Source: Dendrocalamus latiflorus (lineage: Eukaryota; Streptophyta; Magnoliopsida; Poales; Poaceae). From it: DNA of 64,000 nucleotides. Below the pieces are notes generated by a model. That model was not told the DNA's origin. It saw only the letters and a list, made by a program, of their open reading frames with translations, and searched no databases. The DNA is taken from contig CM029664.1 in assembly GCA_017311315.1 (NCBI GenBank), positions 45,042,510 to 45,106,509 of the forward strand. The letters are read 5' to 3'. Both the position numbers and the translations under genes were made by a program. Every line of letters starts with the position of its first letter. The first letter of the stretch is position 1. Shown here piece by piece: positions 24,601-33,194 of the stretch.

Positions 24601-25609
24601 ATCATGTCAACCGGTCTTTCATAGTGTCACATCTTTCCACTTTCGACCTACGGACTAATAAGAGGGTGTTAGTATTGATGATATTTGGCTGTATCTTATA
24701 ACTTTTGGTTGAAAATAAATAGTAATGGTTGAAAGAAGTGACTTTTAGAAAGAGATGGTGAGTGATGAAAAAAGTAAATGAGATATACGTGTGCGTGACG
24801 GAAACGAGAGGTGCGAGTTGCGTGATGCACCTATAACCCCCTACCTTATCCTCAGATCGAGATGGCAGCAAGAAGAGTAAAAAAACATCTTCGAGACACC
24901 ATATGTTTGTATTAGCTTTTAGTTTTTCGAGGTAAAAAGCAATACCAACAAACCCTAAAACGTCTGCTCCGTTGCCTTTCCTAATACTCGTACCTTCTCT
25001 CCCCACTAACTGGATTTATACCTTTTGTCCTACTGTACAAATGGAGAATAAATCACCCCTCACTTGCCTTTTCATAAGACCCATATCCTCCACCAGATTG
25101 ATATCAATTCCATCACACAAAAAATTGTACTACTGTACGTTGATCATGGTGATAACAGCAACCCGTTATTCCACGAATTGTTCAATGGTTCCTTACAATT
25201 GAGCCAACTGCCAACATAAATAGAATAATCACATATGACCAAATTCAAATATAACATCAAACACACCACAGTATTCCATAATTATCACTAACTTAAACTT
25301 GCCCTTCCTGCTCCCTCAGTGTAATTCTGCAACTGAATTCTTGCATGATCCATGATTCCATTTTATTAACCAACCAACAGCTGGCAGAGCTAAATCGACA
25401 TAACAATTACGAGCGCGCTTGATCTAGAACCAAGAACTCTAACGAACTAGTTAGCCCCGCTCCTAATCGCGGTTCTTGGAACGAAATTGTCCAAGATCTC
25501 AATCCTTAACCCACCAAAGAAAACAAGAAAAGAGAAGGATAAAAGAACCGAGAGAGACGGGGCAAAAGAAGAGACCATCGGTTTTAGGGGTGGATCCGGC
25601 GCAGCCCAT
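18693..25609 (-). CDS. Ubiquitin domain-containing protein 1/2-like (UBTD family), 113 residues
   Basis: Minus-strand exons are 25609-25576, 19513-19391, 18964-18845 and 18757-18693, with phases matching at every junction. The protein begins MGCAGSTPKTD, a predicted N-myristoylation context, followed by RPKPWKH, LRDEFWDTAPHYGGQ-type sequence (here KQIRDEFWDTAPHYGGQ), EIWDALRAAAEAD and DMTLCYDERGAKYELP, ending SEPTNLIREG. This matches the helical N-terminal domain of UBTD proteins; animal homologues have an added ubiquitin-like domain that plants usually lack, consistent with the short length here. In animals the family binds E2/E3 ubiquitin enzymes; the plant role is inferred. The first intron is about 6.06 kb and full of transposons. 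Its donor (GGTCTCT context) is weak. Sequence upstream of 25609 is a GC-rich leader. Confidence 0.9.
19586..23570. mobile_element. LTR-retrotransposon-like block inside UBTD intron 1
   Basis: Starts TGTAACATCCCGATA at 19586, typical of the start of a grass gypsy LTR. It is interrupted by the LINE, and resumes with pyrimidine-rich sequence (21700-22600, with a CT microsatellite near 21905-21940) and motifs such as GTGGTTGTAACCCG. No internal polyprotein and no terminal TGTTACA was found, so it is probably a truncated LTR. The right boundary is a guess. Confidence 0.4.
19834..21657 (+). mobile_element. RTE-clade LINE, 5'-truncated, with 19-bp target duplication
   Basis: The reverse transcriptase frame is open from 19832 to 20857 and includes GKTLGPDNIP, NYRGIKLMSHTIKLWERV, FIDLEKAYDKVPR and the catalytic FADDVVLV. 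The C-terminal part continues with FRYL and GRPKLTWE motifs but has a frame shift near 20860 and several stops. The endonuclease domain is absent, so the copy is 5'-truncated. The 3' end reads CCCCAACTTGTTTGGGAC then a TTG microsatellite, the signature of plant RTE LINEs. CTAGTAAAAGCAAATTAAT flanks both sides (19815-19833 and 21658-21676), a clean insertion-site duplication. The copy lies within the UBTD intron, in the orientation opposite to the gene. Confidence 0.92.
23571..25560. other. Remainder of UBTD intron 1
   Basis: No coding exon recognised. The segment 24414-24520 is one copy of a repeat also found at 43417-43525 (see that entry). The stretch 24640-24950 is AT-rich and MITE-like, but no terminal repeats were confirmed. 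Confidence 0.4.
24414..24520. repeat. Dispersed repeat, copy 1
   Basis: Shares the ordered words TTTTAAATGAT, TTAATAGAAA, AAAAAGTATACTGAGTTCA, CTGTACCGG and CAAAATC.CATGCGACTATTTT with 43417-43525. The two copies are about four-fifths identical over 105-110 bp and have the same orientation. Confidence 0.7.
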
Positions 25610-25953
25610 GGCGACGGCCGATCAGACGGTCATGGGCGGCCTTCCCTTCGAGAAGCTTCTGGAAGCGGACGCGGGTCTCCGCGGCTGGACTGCTGGGATG
25701 GGAGGATGCGAGAGAGGGCGGTGGATTAAAAGCCGGAAGCGGGGCAGGGCCGCAGGAGTCAGGGCTGGGGGTTGGTGGACGCATCAGCATGTGAGGTGAC
25801 TATGCTATCCAAACAAAAAGCGGTGCATGAGTGCATGTGTAGGCGGTGCCGACGAGGTGAGGTGTTTCTTTTTTCGCTTCCTTTTGCCCTTTTGATGCAC
25901 TGAGCTGGTTACTGGTTTCTTTTCGGACGCTAGCTAACTAACACGTTACTAAA

Positions 25954-25982
25954 ATTAGTAGTGTGCCCGTGCTAACGCTACG
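25954..25982 (-). mobile_element. Helitron-like 3' terminus (hairpin plus CTAA)
   Basis: Read on the minus strand, the sequence is ACCGTAGCGTTAGCACGGGC, then ACACTACTAA, followed by T. This gives a small hairpin (CCGT with ACGG, then GC with GC, loop GTTA) about ten bases before a CTAA end that abuts a T, as expected for Helitron 3' ends (CTRR inserted between A and T). Minus-strand exon fragments of several host genes lie upstream of it (26.98-30.8 kb), the usual arrangement in gene-capturing Helitrons. The matching 5' TC end was not identified. Confidence 0.5.
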
Positions 25983-26979
25983 GTAAAATACAAAACAAGA
26001 TAAAATTTCGTCTTCTCTCAGTATTTTGCTGATTGTGGATTAGGATTCCAGTACAACCTGCCAAAACAAGGCCCAATACAGGCACTCTGAAAAAGCAATG
26101 GTGCGAGAATTAAATTTAGAATACATGGTAAAAATATTATAATAACTACACTTTTAATCTCTGCAATGGACTTATATTGTGAGATAACGCTTTCCAAGAA
26201 TGAGGGCTTATATTACAGGACGGAAGGAGTATGTCTTTGCTTACCTAGGCTAATGCCATGTACAAATGGAACAGAAACAAAGCAGAAAAATCAGAGTATT
26301 TTAAACAGTACCCTGCATTTGCAAGCCATTTTCTAAGTTTATGGTGGCAAAGTAAATGGAACTATTGCTTTCGATGCTTATGGGTTGCATTTCAGTTATT
26401 TGGTCCAAACTCCAAACTAAAGAGAGTGCTATGGGTAAAATTTAGCAGCTTCTCATTTGTACATATAGTTGCTTGCCAAGCAACAACTCATCACACAAAT
26501 AAGATATAATCATTTGAATAATGCAAGAACACCACAAATAATATGTCAGCTGCTGCTGCAGGAGAAGCTTTTGCATTTAAAAAGTACACAGAACATACAA
26601 ATATATAATAGTACTAAGGCCTATCAAACTAATGTGGCAAAAGTACGGCTTGCAACAAGTTCTGCCAATGGTTAGTAAATATAAAGCAATTAAATATGAA
26701 ATGGATGAAATTGTTTTCCCTCAAGACCTCTCACTATTCCATTTTTATTTAAAAGTAGCATCAGTGCTGATATCTACCTCTTCCGCCATTCACGCCATCG
26801 ATTCCTTTCTAGAAAAAGATTCAATATGTGATTTGCAAGAAGACAAACACCAAATATGGCAAACCCCATGGAAACAAAGTGGCAACACCTGTTAGTTAGC
26901 AAGTTATTAGCAGGAGATACCTGTAACAAAGTTCTAGCAATGTATGCAAAGGAAAGAAATTTCTAGAGCATATCAATAC

Positions 26980-28200
26980 CAAGCTGAACCCTCAAGACCT
27001 GCAATAATTTTATCGATGCTTTCTGGTGACACATAAAATGGCCCTCTTTGTGGTCGTTGAATTCGAATTGTTCCAGCAGCATCTTTAATAGCCTGCTCGT
27101 ATGACATGAAACTGGATTAAAAAAAATGTAGGGGACAACAAATAACACATGCTACCAACACAATTCGATCCAACTGGTGCGATGAATACTACCTCACCAA
27201 CAACGGTCAACGAAGTCCCAGTTGGAAGAACCTCTTCAGTTCGCCTTAAATTGAGCATCTAGAAATATTAGCGCTTAATTATGAACAATTCCTATTGGCA
27301 GCGGTTGGCAGTGGAACAATTGACAGTTCAGTTGACAAACCTCTAATCCGTTTGGGACAGTCATTTTTTCCACACACATGTGTTAGTCTTGGCCCCACAA
27401 ACTCCTTACTGATAAATTTCAAAACCAAGCCAGTTGCACCATGAGCCCCAATTATATTGGCACGGCCAGTATTATCTTCCTAATACAAGAAGAGATTAAG
27501 ATAATATGCCATTAATACGCCCAAAGAGTTTCCAATAGTGAATGCCCACCCCAACCCACCCGCAGATTTCATCTTATTTAATGTATAAGTTTTTCCTCAA
27601 TGTTTTCAAACAAAAAATCATGACTGACGCCAGACAGAAATGTAGGTAAGAGATCCAGAGTCAATGACTTCTGAAGAAGTTAAAGCAACAGCGACATCAT
27701 TCACTCACATACTACCTCTGTTCTTCTTTACTTTGTTGTTTTAGGCATCAATACGTCTTCAGTACACACCTTTGACCATTACTTTTTCTAATCATATGCT
27801 ACCAAAAATTGTTAAAAATGTAATAATATGAAAGCAATTTTTTATGACAAATCTAATAATATAATTGCCTCATGATTAATCCAAATACTTTTGTGTATAT
27901 TAGAGGTCAAAGTTTTGAAAGGTTCATTGCACGTATTCTAAAACGACATCTAAAAAAGAACGGAGGGAGTAATAGGTTATTCCTCAAGTATGATTAGAGG
28001 GGCATATAAGAGTAGTCCAAAGCAAGGAAAATGGAAACATTTGCATCAACAACATAAGTAAGCTATGAAAAAAAATTGAAACTCTTAATTACCAGGTACC
28101 AGGGAACCTCTTTTCTCACAGAAAGCAACAATGCATAATCTTCATCCAACTTTTCAGTACCATTCCGCTGCTTCTTCTTCACCAAGTAAAACTGTTTTGC
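26980..28200 (-). pseudogene. Fragment of a MAPL/SP1-like E3 ubiquitin ligase (GIDE/BAM domain exons)
   Basis: Minus-strand exon-like blocks lie at 28200-28093 (ending VRKEVPWYL), 27479-27341 (NTGRANIIGAHGATGLVL), 27258-27193 (RRTEEVLPTGTSLTVVGE) and 27092-26980 (AIKDAAGTIRIQRPQRGPFY, then VSPESIDKIIAGLEG). These match the central GIDE region of plant SP1/SPL-type membrane E3 ligases, which lies between two membrane spans. The first-membrane exon and the C-terminal RING finger are missing. I could not keep one frame across the 27341/27258 junction. It is therefore a fragment rather than a gene, probably captured by the Helitron-like element. Confidence 0.8.
27708..27974. mobile_element. Stowaway-like MITE
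   Basis: Left end ACTACCTCTGTTCTTCTTTAC and right end AAAGAACGGAGGGAGTAAT are diverged inverted copies of the classic CTCCCTCCGTTC terminus. The TA-rich body of about 260 bp has no coding potential. It lies inside an intron of the captured GIDE fragment. Confidence 0.75.
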
Positions 28201-28712
28201 CTACAAATAGCAGACAGAAATAGAAATCAGAAAGCACTACAAGTCTTCTATTATATTGCACACATATATACAGCAACAGTCAAATTATAACATTTAGGAG
28301 CTGACGACAGAAGTAAATTACCACATGATCAGGCAAAGTTACAATGTGAACATTCTCTTTTCAAGCGCTTCAATGCAAAAAAAAGCATAGTTTTACTGGC
28401 AGATGAATGAAATAGTGAGCATGGATGGGCAGGCAGCAATGCAACAATCTATCCTTTGTGTATAGATAAAAGAGTACTCAAGATACAATCAAGAATTAAA
28501 GCCTCTAGCTTGCACCCACAGCAGAATATTAAATCAAGCATCTCAGGTTTCAACAACTGAAAAGTCAACAAGTCATTACACCTTATTCGTTGGATCCCGC
28601 ACAACAGTTCAGCATTCCAAAATATTCAGTCTGATTAAAACAGTACGAGCACAAACCGAACGGAGATTCCATCTCCCCAATTGAACCCAGGCCGACGGCT
28701 CGACATCCACCG

Positions 28713-28760
28713 GAGGCGGCGCTCACAGGAACTTCCTGTACGGCCTGCCAGCGTCCTCAT
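28713..28760 (-). pseudogene. Short terminal exon-like piece of unknown origin
   Basis: After a good acceptor (GGCTGCAG) the minus strand reads HMQDEDAGRPYRKFL and stop. It lies between the tryptophanyl-tRNA synthetase and GIDE fragments in the same orientation and has the look of a last coding exon. I do not recognise the parent gene. Confidence 0.4.
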
Positions 28761-28997
28761 CCTGCATATGCTGCAGCCAGACAAACACAGACATGAACGC
28801 ACACAAAATTGCCTTAGGATTTGGTTATTGGCTGGTTATCAGCTGAAATTCTAGAGTTACCCAAGTCTCGACAAAATTTTAACTGTGGGATATGGTTCAT
28901 ATCATTCATGATTGATTACCGCATATCAAATCTCGACAATGTAGGAAACATGCATAATTATAATTATGGTGAAGCTGTCATACAGCGAATGACGCAC

Positions 28998-29760
28998 CGC
29001 CTTGCGTGACTTCTCTTTGAATTGGATCATTCTGTTGAGCCAACCAATAGGAGTTGAAGAACTCAATAGCCACATCAACATGAGCACGAACATGAAACTG
29101 TACAAAAATAGAAGCCTAAAAACGCACGAAGCACCATAAAACATTCAGCAACAGAAGGGTACCCACAACAGAAACATCAAAACATAGCATAACATAAGTA
29201 TGCGAAGTAGACCTTGGAGCTGTCAATGCCGCATGCCAGATATATTGCAGCAGTGCTTCTTGTTGCTTTTGATAGCTGTGGTGCATCATATGGTAAAGTA
29301 ATCTGCAAGTGTTTGAAACAAAGTGGTAAACATAAATTAAAAATGTTAAGGCTAGCGAAATGAACCATCAAGAGCAATATATTTACAAAATCCATTATGA
29401 AATAAATTGAACATGAACATTAAGTCATTAAACATCTGCTTGTTCCTGCAAGGTAACACCACAATTTGGATATACAGCATGAACGCCACTTGGTTAACAT
29501 TATGAGGTATGATTAGATATTGAGAGGAATCTCAGGTATTACACAAATACATTGCAGTTGGAGCCTATGTTAAAGGAATATTAAAGCAGGTTGCAGAAAA
29601 AAGCAGAAAAAATGCTGATAGGTAGCTTATGCTAATAATCAATTCACCATCAGGTACAAACTATACAAATTTGTTACGTTCTTGTTATAGGATGGTCATG
29701 AGATTAGACAAATCTTACCGCATGCAAGTCCACAATGAAAAAGAACGTCTCGTATAAATC
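28998..29760 (-). pseudogene. Fragment of organellar tryptophanyl-tRNA synthetase (three exons)
   Basis: Exons 29760-29719 (DLYETFFFIVDLHA), 29302-29213 (ITLPYDAPQLSKATRSTAA, then IYLACGIDSSK) and 29115-28998 (ASIFVQFHVRAHV, then in another frame MWLLSSSTPIGWLNRM) match part of the Rossmann-fold catalytic domain of bacterial-type TrpRS used in plastids and mitochondria. The third exon is 118 nt, five short of the 123 expected, so the frame is lost after RAHV. Neither the N-terminal ATP-binding exon nor the KMSKS exon is present. Phase-0 ends make the first two exons join in frame with the upstream S24/S35 exon, so a chimeric transcript is possible. Confidence 0.88.
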
Positions 29761-29869
29761 CTGCAAGGTATTACCATAGAACAAAAACAAATACATCAGA
29801 AACTATCTACTGGCACAAACATTTCCATGGAGGAACATAATATGGTGTGAGGTCAATTAAACAAATCAC

Positions 29870-30773
29870 CTCCCATTCTTCCTGGTTCTGGATGCCCTCA
29901 TACGCAATTATGAATGGCTTCACTTTCTGCAGCACCTCCTCCAATGACATTGGCGGCTTCTCATCAATATCCGGATTATCAAAATTAGTGTGGTACTCTG
30001 GTTCAAACTCAATCTGCAGACACAAACCCACAGAAACAAGAACCATCAGGAACCTCACAGGCACACGTAGATATGACAATGTTGCAAACTCCACCGTAAT
30101 GCCTCACGCACCATGTTATTGGTGTGAGCAGCATCGAGGTATGCATCCTCCATTGGATGCGGCAGTGCATTCTCTGCTGCTTCATCAAACGCTTGGTTCA
30201 GAATCTTCATCTTGTCCGCGCCGAGCTTCTCCTCGAGTCTATCACCATCGGTGTTGTCCCCCAAGTAGACCCCTTGCCGCTCGTCCACCTCAGCAGGTCC
30301 CCGGCGACCGCGGCCCCCACGCGACCCGCGGCCGCGGCCACCGCGCCCACCGCTGCCGCGTCCGCCATCGTCGCCTCTGCCCAGGAGCTCCAAAGCGCGC
30401 TTGACGGCGTCCTGTGGCGATAACTTTGGCTGCCCGCCAGGAGCCGAAGGGGAGGCGGCCTGCTTCGCCTCACGACGTCGGATGAAGCGGTTCTCCTCGG
30501 GGGGGGGGGGGGGCTATCCACCGGTTGCCGCATCCGTGGCACGCCACGGCCGGCGCCAGAGGTAGGGAGCGAACGCGGCGCCTCGGAGGACGAGGCGCCG
30601 GGCGTCGGCGGCTCCAGATCGGAGGGGGGAGGGATGTCATCGAAGCGCTTGGTAATGGTCGGTTGCTTGGGGGCATCTTCACTGGACGGCGGCGGGGGCG
30701 GGGGCGATCCACGACCGCGGCCAGCGCCAGAGAATGACGAGAAGGATGGGATGGTGGGGGACGGCGGAATCAC
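29870..30773 (-). pseudogene. 5' fragment of mitochondrial ribosomal protein S24/S35-like gene
   Basis: Minus-strand exon 1 (from about 30773 to 30112) encodes FSGAGRGRG, KRFDDIPPPSDLEPP, NRFIRRREAK, SPQDAVKRALELLGRG, a Gly/Arg-rich linker and LPHPMEDAYLDAAHTNNM. Exon 2 (30013-29870) encodes IEFEPEYHTNFDNPDIDEKP, PMSLEEVLQKVKPF and AYEGIQNQEEWE. This is the N-terminal half of the plant small-subunit mitochondrial ribosomal protein S24/S35-like family. The conserved C-terminal half is absent; the next exon downstream is from TrpRS. A run of 15 C (minus strand) at 30513-30499 shifts the frame between the two parts of exon 1. The true start is unclear: a frame at 31003-30770 ending DPFSAPESGGRGAGTP may be the earlier part. 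Probably a captured fragment. Confidence 0.8.
30499..30513. repeat. Homopolymer G tract (15 bases) in the S24/S35-like exon
   Basis: Fifteen G on the plus strand. Sixteen or thirteen would keep the flanking S24/S35-like frames together, so the apparent frameshift may be slippage or consensus error. Confidence 0.85.
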
Positions 30774-31400
30774 GGAGTCCCCGCGCCGCGGCCCCCAGAT
30801 TCGGGTGCGGAGAAGGGATCTGCGCCGTCGTCGTCGTCGTCAGGGATGGGGCTCCATCCCAACGCTGATCTAGCCGCCCCGCCGGATCCTACCGCTGTCT
30901 CCCGCCCGGATCCGGCCGCCGTCGCCTCGGTTCTGGTCGCTGCCGGTCTCGATGCGCCCAGCCTCGTCGGATCCGAACAGCCTGCGCCGGATCCCGCCAT
31001 CACCGCGCCGCCCCAGTTACGCCTTCGACTTGGACTTCGCTGCCGCGCCGCCTAGGACAGGAGAGGAAGCCCTAGGAGCGGGAGATGGGCGGTGAGAGGA
31101 GGCGGCGGCGGAGCGGAGGAGCGGGGGGAGGAGGAGGCGGCGGTGCGGCGTGGGGAGGAGGAGGAGCGGTGGAGCGGAGGAGTGGGGGAGGAGGCAGCGG
31201 CGGCGTGGGGAGGAAGAGGCGAGGGCGGAGAGGAGGAGTAGGAGGTGGGACACGGCGGCGCGGGGTGGGTGGGGGTGGAGCAGCGTCTCGGGCGGAGGTT
31301 TCGCGAGGTGGGGGTGTGGGGTGGAGATTAGGAGAGGTGGGTCGGCGCAATTTTTTTTAAGGCGGGAGGGGTACTGCAGATCCATTGAAGGATGACTGTC
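30774..31400. other. GC-rich upstream sequence of the chimeric fragment
   Basis: Strong CCG/GGA skew, with a CCTAGGGCTTCC motif (minus strand, near 31070) of the kind common in plant ribosomal-protein leaders. Open frames on both strands are low-complexity Pro/Arg/Gly and are probably not coding. It may be captured promoter and leader of the S24/S35-like gene. Confidence 0.4.
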
Positions 31401-31503
31401 GGATATGGTTGAGTAAGGAGAGAGAATGGAGGAGAGTTAATCTGGTGCGCATGTTTTTATGATGGTGTATTTCTAGGTGCATATTGTGGTGTGGACGTAG
31501 TTA

Positions 31504-31732
31504 GGCCCCGTTTGGCGCAGCTCTAGCTCCGAGATCTATACTGGATCTGTAGTTATTGACTAAATTAAAGTGATTTAAATATTTTTATTTAATATATAAT
31601 ATAAATGAAATGAGTCATGTAAATGCACTTAACATGCCTGCAACTCTAGATCCAGGATTTCCTAGAGCTACAGATGACCAGCTCTAGAAAATCTACAGAT
31701 TTCCTAGAGCTAGAGCTCTGCCAAACAGGGCC
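31504..31732. mobile_element. Tourist-like MITE with TTA target duplication
   Basis: Terminal inverted repeats GGCCCCGTTTGGC (31504) and GCCAAACAGGGCC (ending 31732) enclose 229 bp, with inner inverted words (CTAGAGCTAGAGCT and AGCTCTAGCTCC). TTA lies on both sides (31501-31503 and 31733-31735). Size, termini and TTA duplication fit a PIF/Harbinger-derived Tourist MITE. Confidence 0.85.
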
Positions 31733-31759
31733 TTAAAGTCATGACTGCGGAGCAGGTAA

Positions 31760-32118
31760 TTGTTGGGTAGATGTAGAATAATTTTAACTGGTGGTTTATT
31801 AGTTTAGATTTGGTAACGTCAACCAAAATTAGTTTAACGAATGCATCGCTAAAATTTGGTAACGTCAACAAAAATTAGTTCTCATTTGATCTGTCAATAA
31901 AATTTAATAACATTTATGAAAATTTGGTAGCGTTAATGAAATCCAACGTTACACGTGGATAATCCGAAAGCAAAGAAATCAGTCACCAAATTTTGGTAAT
32001 ACAAAATTTTGGTCTAGACATGATCCAAACAATATTCTTTTTGTCAATATTTTACTTTGCCCAGGTTTCAGTATTACCAAATTGTGATAAAATTTTTGCC
32101 TAGCATCCAAGCAGCCCC
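31760..32118 (-). mobile_element. Copy of the TTTGGATGC-terminus transposon family
   Basis: Read on the minus strand from 32118 it gives GGGGCTGCTTGGATGC, AGAATATTGTTTGGATC, TTTGGTGACTGATTTCTT and related words in the same order as the left part of the element at 42698-43864. The far end is not clear. It belongs to the same family in opposite orientation. Confidence 0.65.
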
Positions 32119-32575
32119 TAGTCTTTGGTTGAACCTATCTACTGTGAGATTCATGCTCCGGCCTCCAATCCCCCGCCTTACCGCCTATGATTCGTTACGA
32201 GGACTGGGGCCATGGCAAAAACATCTTTTTTCGATTTTTTCCCTTTTTTTTTGAATCCAACGTATCATAACTTTGATTTGTGGAGTCCAACAACCAGCAG
32301 CATTACACTTTCTAGTAAGATACGTTAAAACCGTGGTAATTTCTTAGAATTCCTATAAGACTTGCATTGTCTCCTAGAAAATTAATGTGTAATTTCTACG
32401 CTTCCAACGGCCCTAGAAGTGCGGTACAAAATTGATCTTTGTAGTTTAGATGACATCTACACTATTTAAGTGATGTAGAAAATACGATAGAATAATAAGG
32501 TCGCTAAAAAAACACAGGTCTCTTTAAAAAGACATCTTACTTTAAAATAGATTGAAAAAATTTGTTAAATAGGCT
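32119..32575. other. Intergenic stretch, nothing recognised
   Basis: AT-rich, short open frames only, no repeat ends identified. Confidence 0.3.
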
Positions 32576-32584
32576 CGTTCTTTT

Positions 32585-33184
32585 GGGAAAATTGAGTATA
32601 TAGGACTGAGTTGAGTGTGCTTTTGTGAAATAGGATCAAGTTATTTGGACTTGTAAATATAGGACTGAGTTCACCACCTTCTTGCAAATATAGGATTTTC
32701 CCATTTTAATTTCATTTCCATTTTTCAGGCATTTTTCTCCACGCGAAATGACTCTTTTGCCCTTCTTCTTCCTCCTCACCTGGCCGCGCCGCCGCTGGCC
32801 GCGCCGCCGCCTGGCCGCGCCGCCCCCTCGCCCGCCCCGCGCCGCCGCCGCTCCCTCGCCCGCGCCGCGCCGCCGCCAGGCGAGGGAGCGGCGGCGGCGC
32901 GGCGCGGGCGAGGGAGCGGCGGCGGCGCGGCGCGGGGCAGGCGAGGGAGCAGCGGCGGCGCGGGGCGGGCGAGGGGGCGGCGTGGCCAGGTGAGGAGGAA
33001 GAAGAGGGGCAAAAGAGTCATTTCGCGTGGAGAAAAATGCCTGAAAAATAGAAATGAAATTAAAATGGAAAAAATCCTATATTTGCAAGAAGGTGGTGAA
33101 CTCAGTCCTATATTTACAAATCTAAATAACTTAGTCCTATTTCACAAAAGCACACTCAACTCAGTCCTATATACTCAATTTCCC
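32585..33184. mobile_element. Foldback (Mutator-like) element: 600-bp near-perfect palindrome
   Basis: The left arm starts GGGAAAATTGAGTATATAGG and the right arm ends CCTATATACTCAATTTCCC. The arms match over more than 200 bp (including GACTGAGTTGAGTGTGC, CTATATTTGCAAGAAGGTGG and ATGACTCTTTTGCCC), with a GC-rich centre of CCGCGCCGCCGCC words that also folds on itself. CGTTCTTTT occurs directly outside both ends (32576-32584 and 33185-33193), a 9-bp target duplication as made by Mutator-like elements. Mirror-image 81-codon frames on the two strands follow from the symmetry and are not genes. Transcription would give a very long hairpin. Confidence 0.88.
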
Positions 33185-33194
33185 CGTTCTTTTT

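Noticed and set aside
31072..31385. Pro-rich and Gly/Arg-rich frames upstream of the S24/S35-like fragment
   Set aside because: Repetitive CCG/CCT tracts open several frames on both strands at once; no targeting peptide or start could be supported.
32748..33021. Two mirrored 81-codon frames reading MTLLP
   Set aside because: They arise from the palindrome; each strand carries the same sequence.
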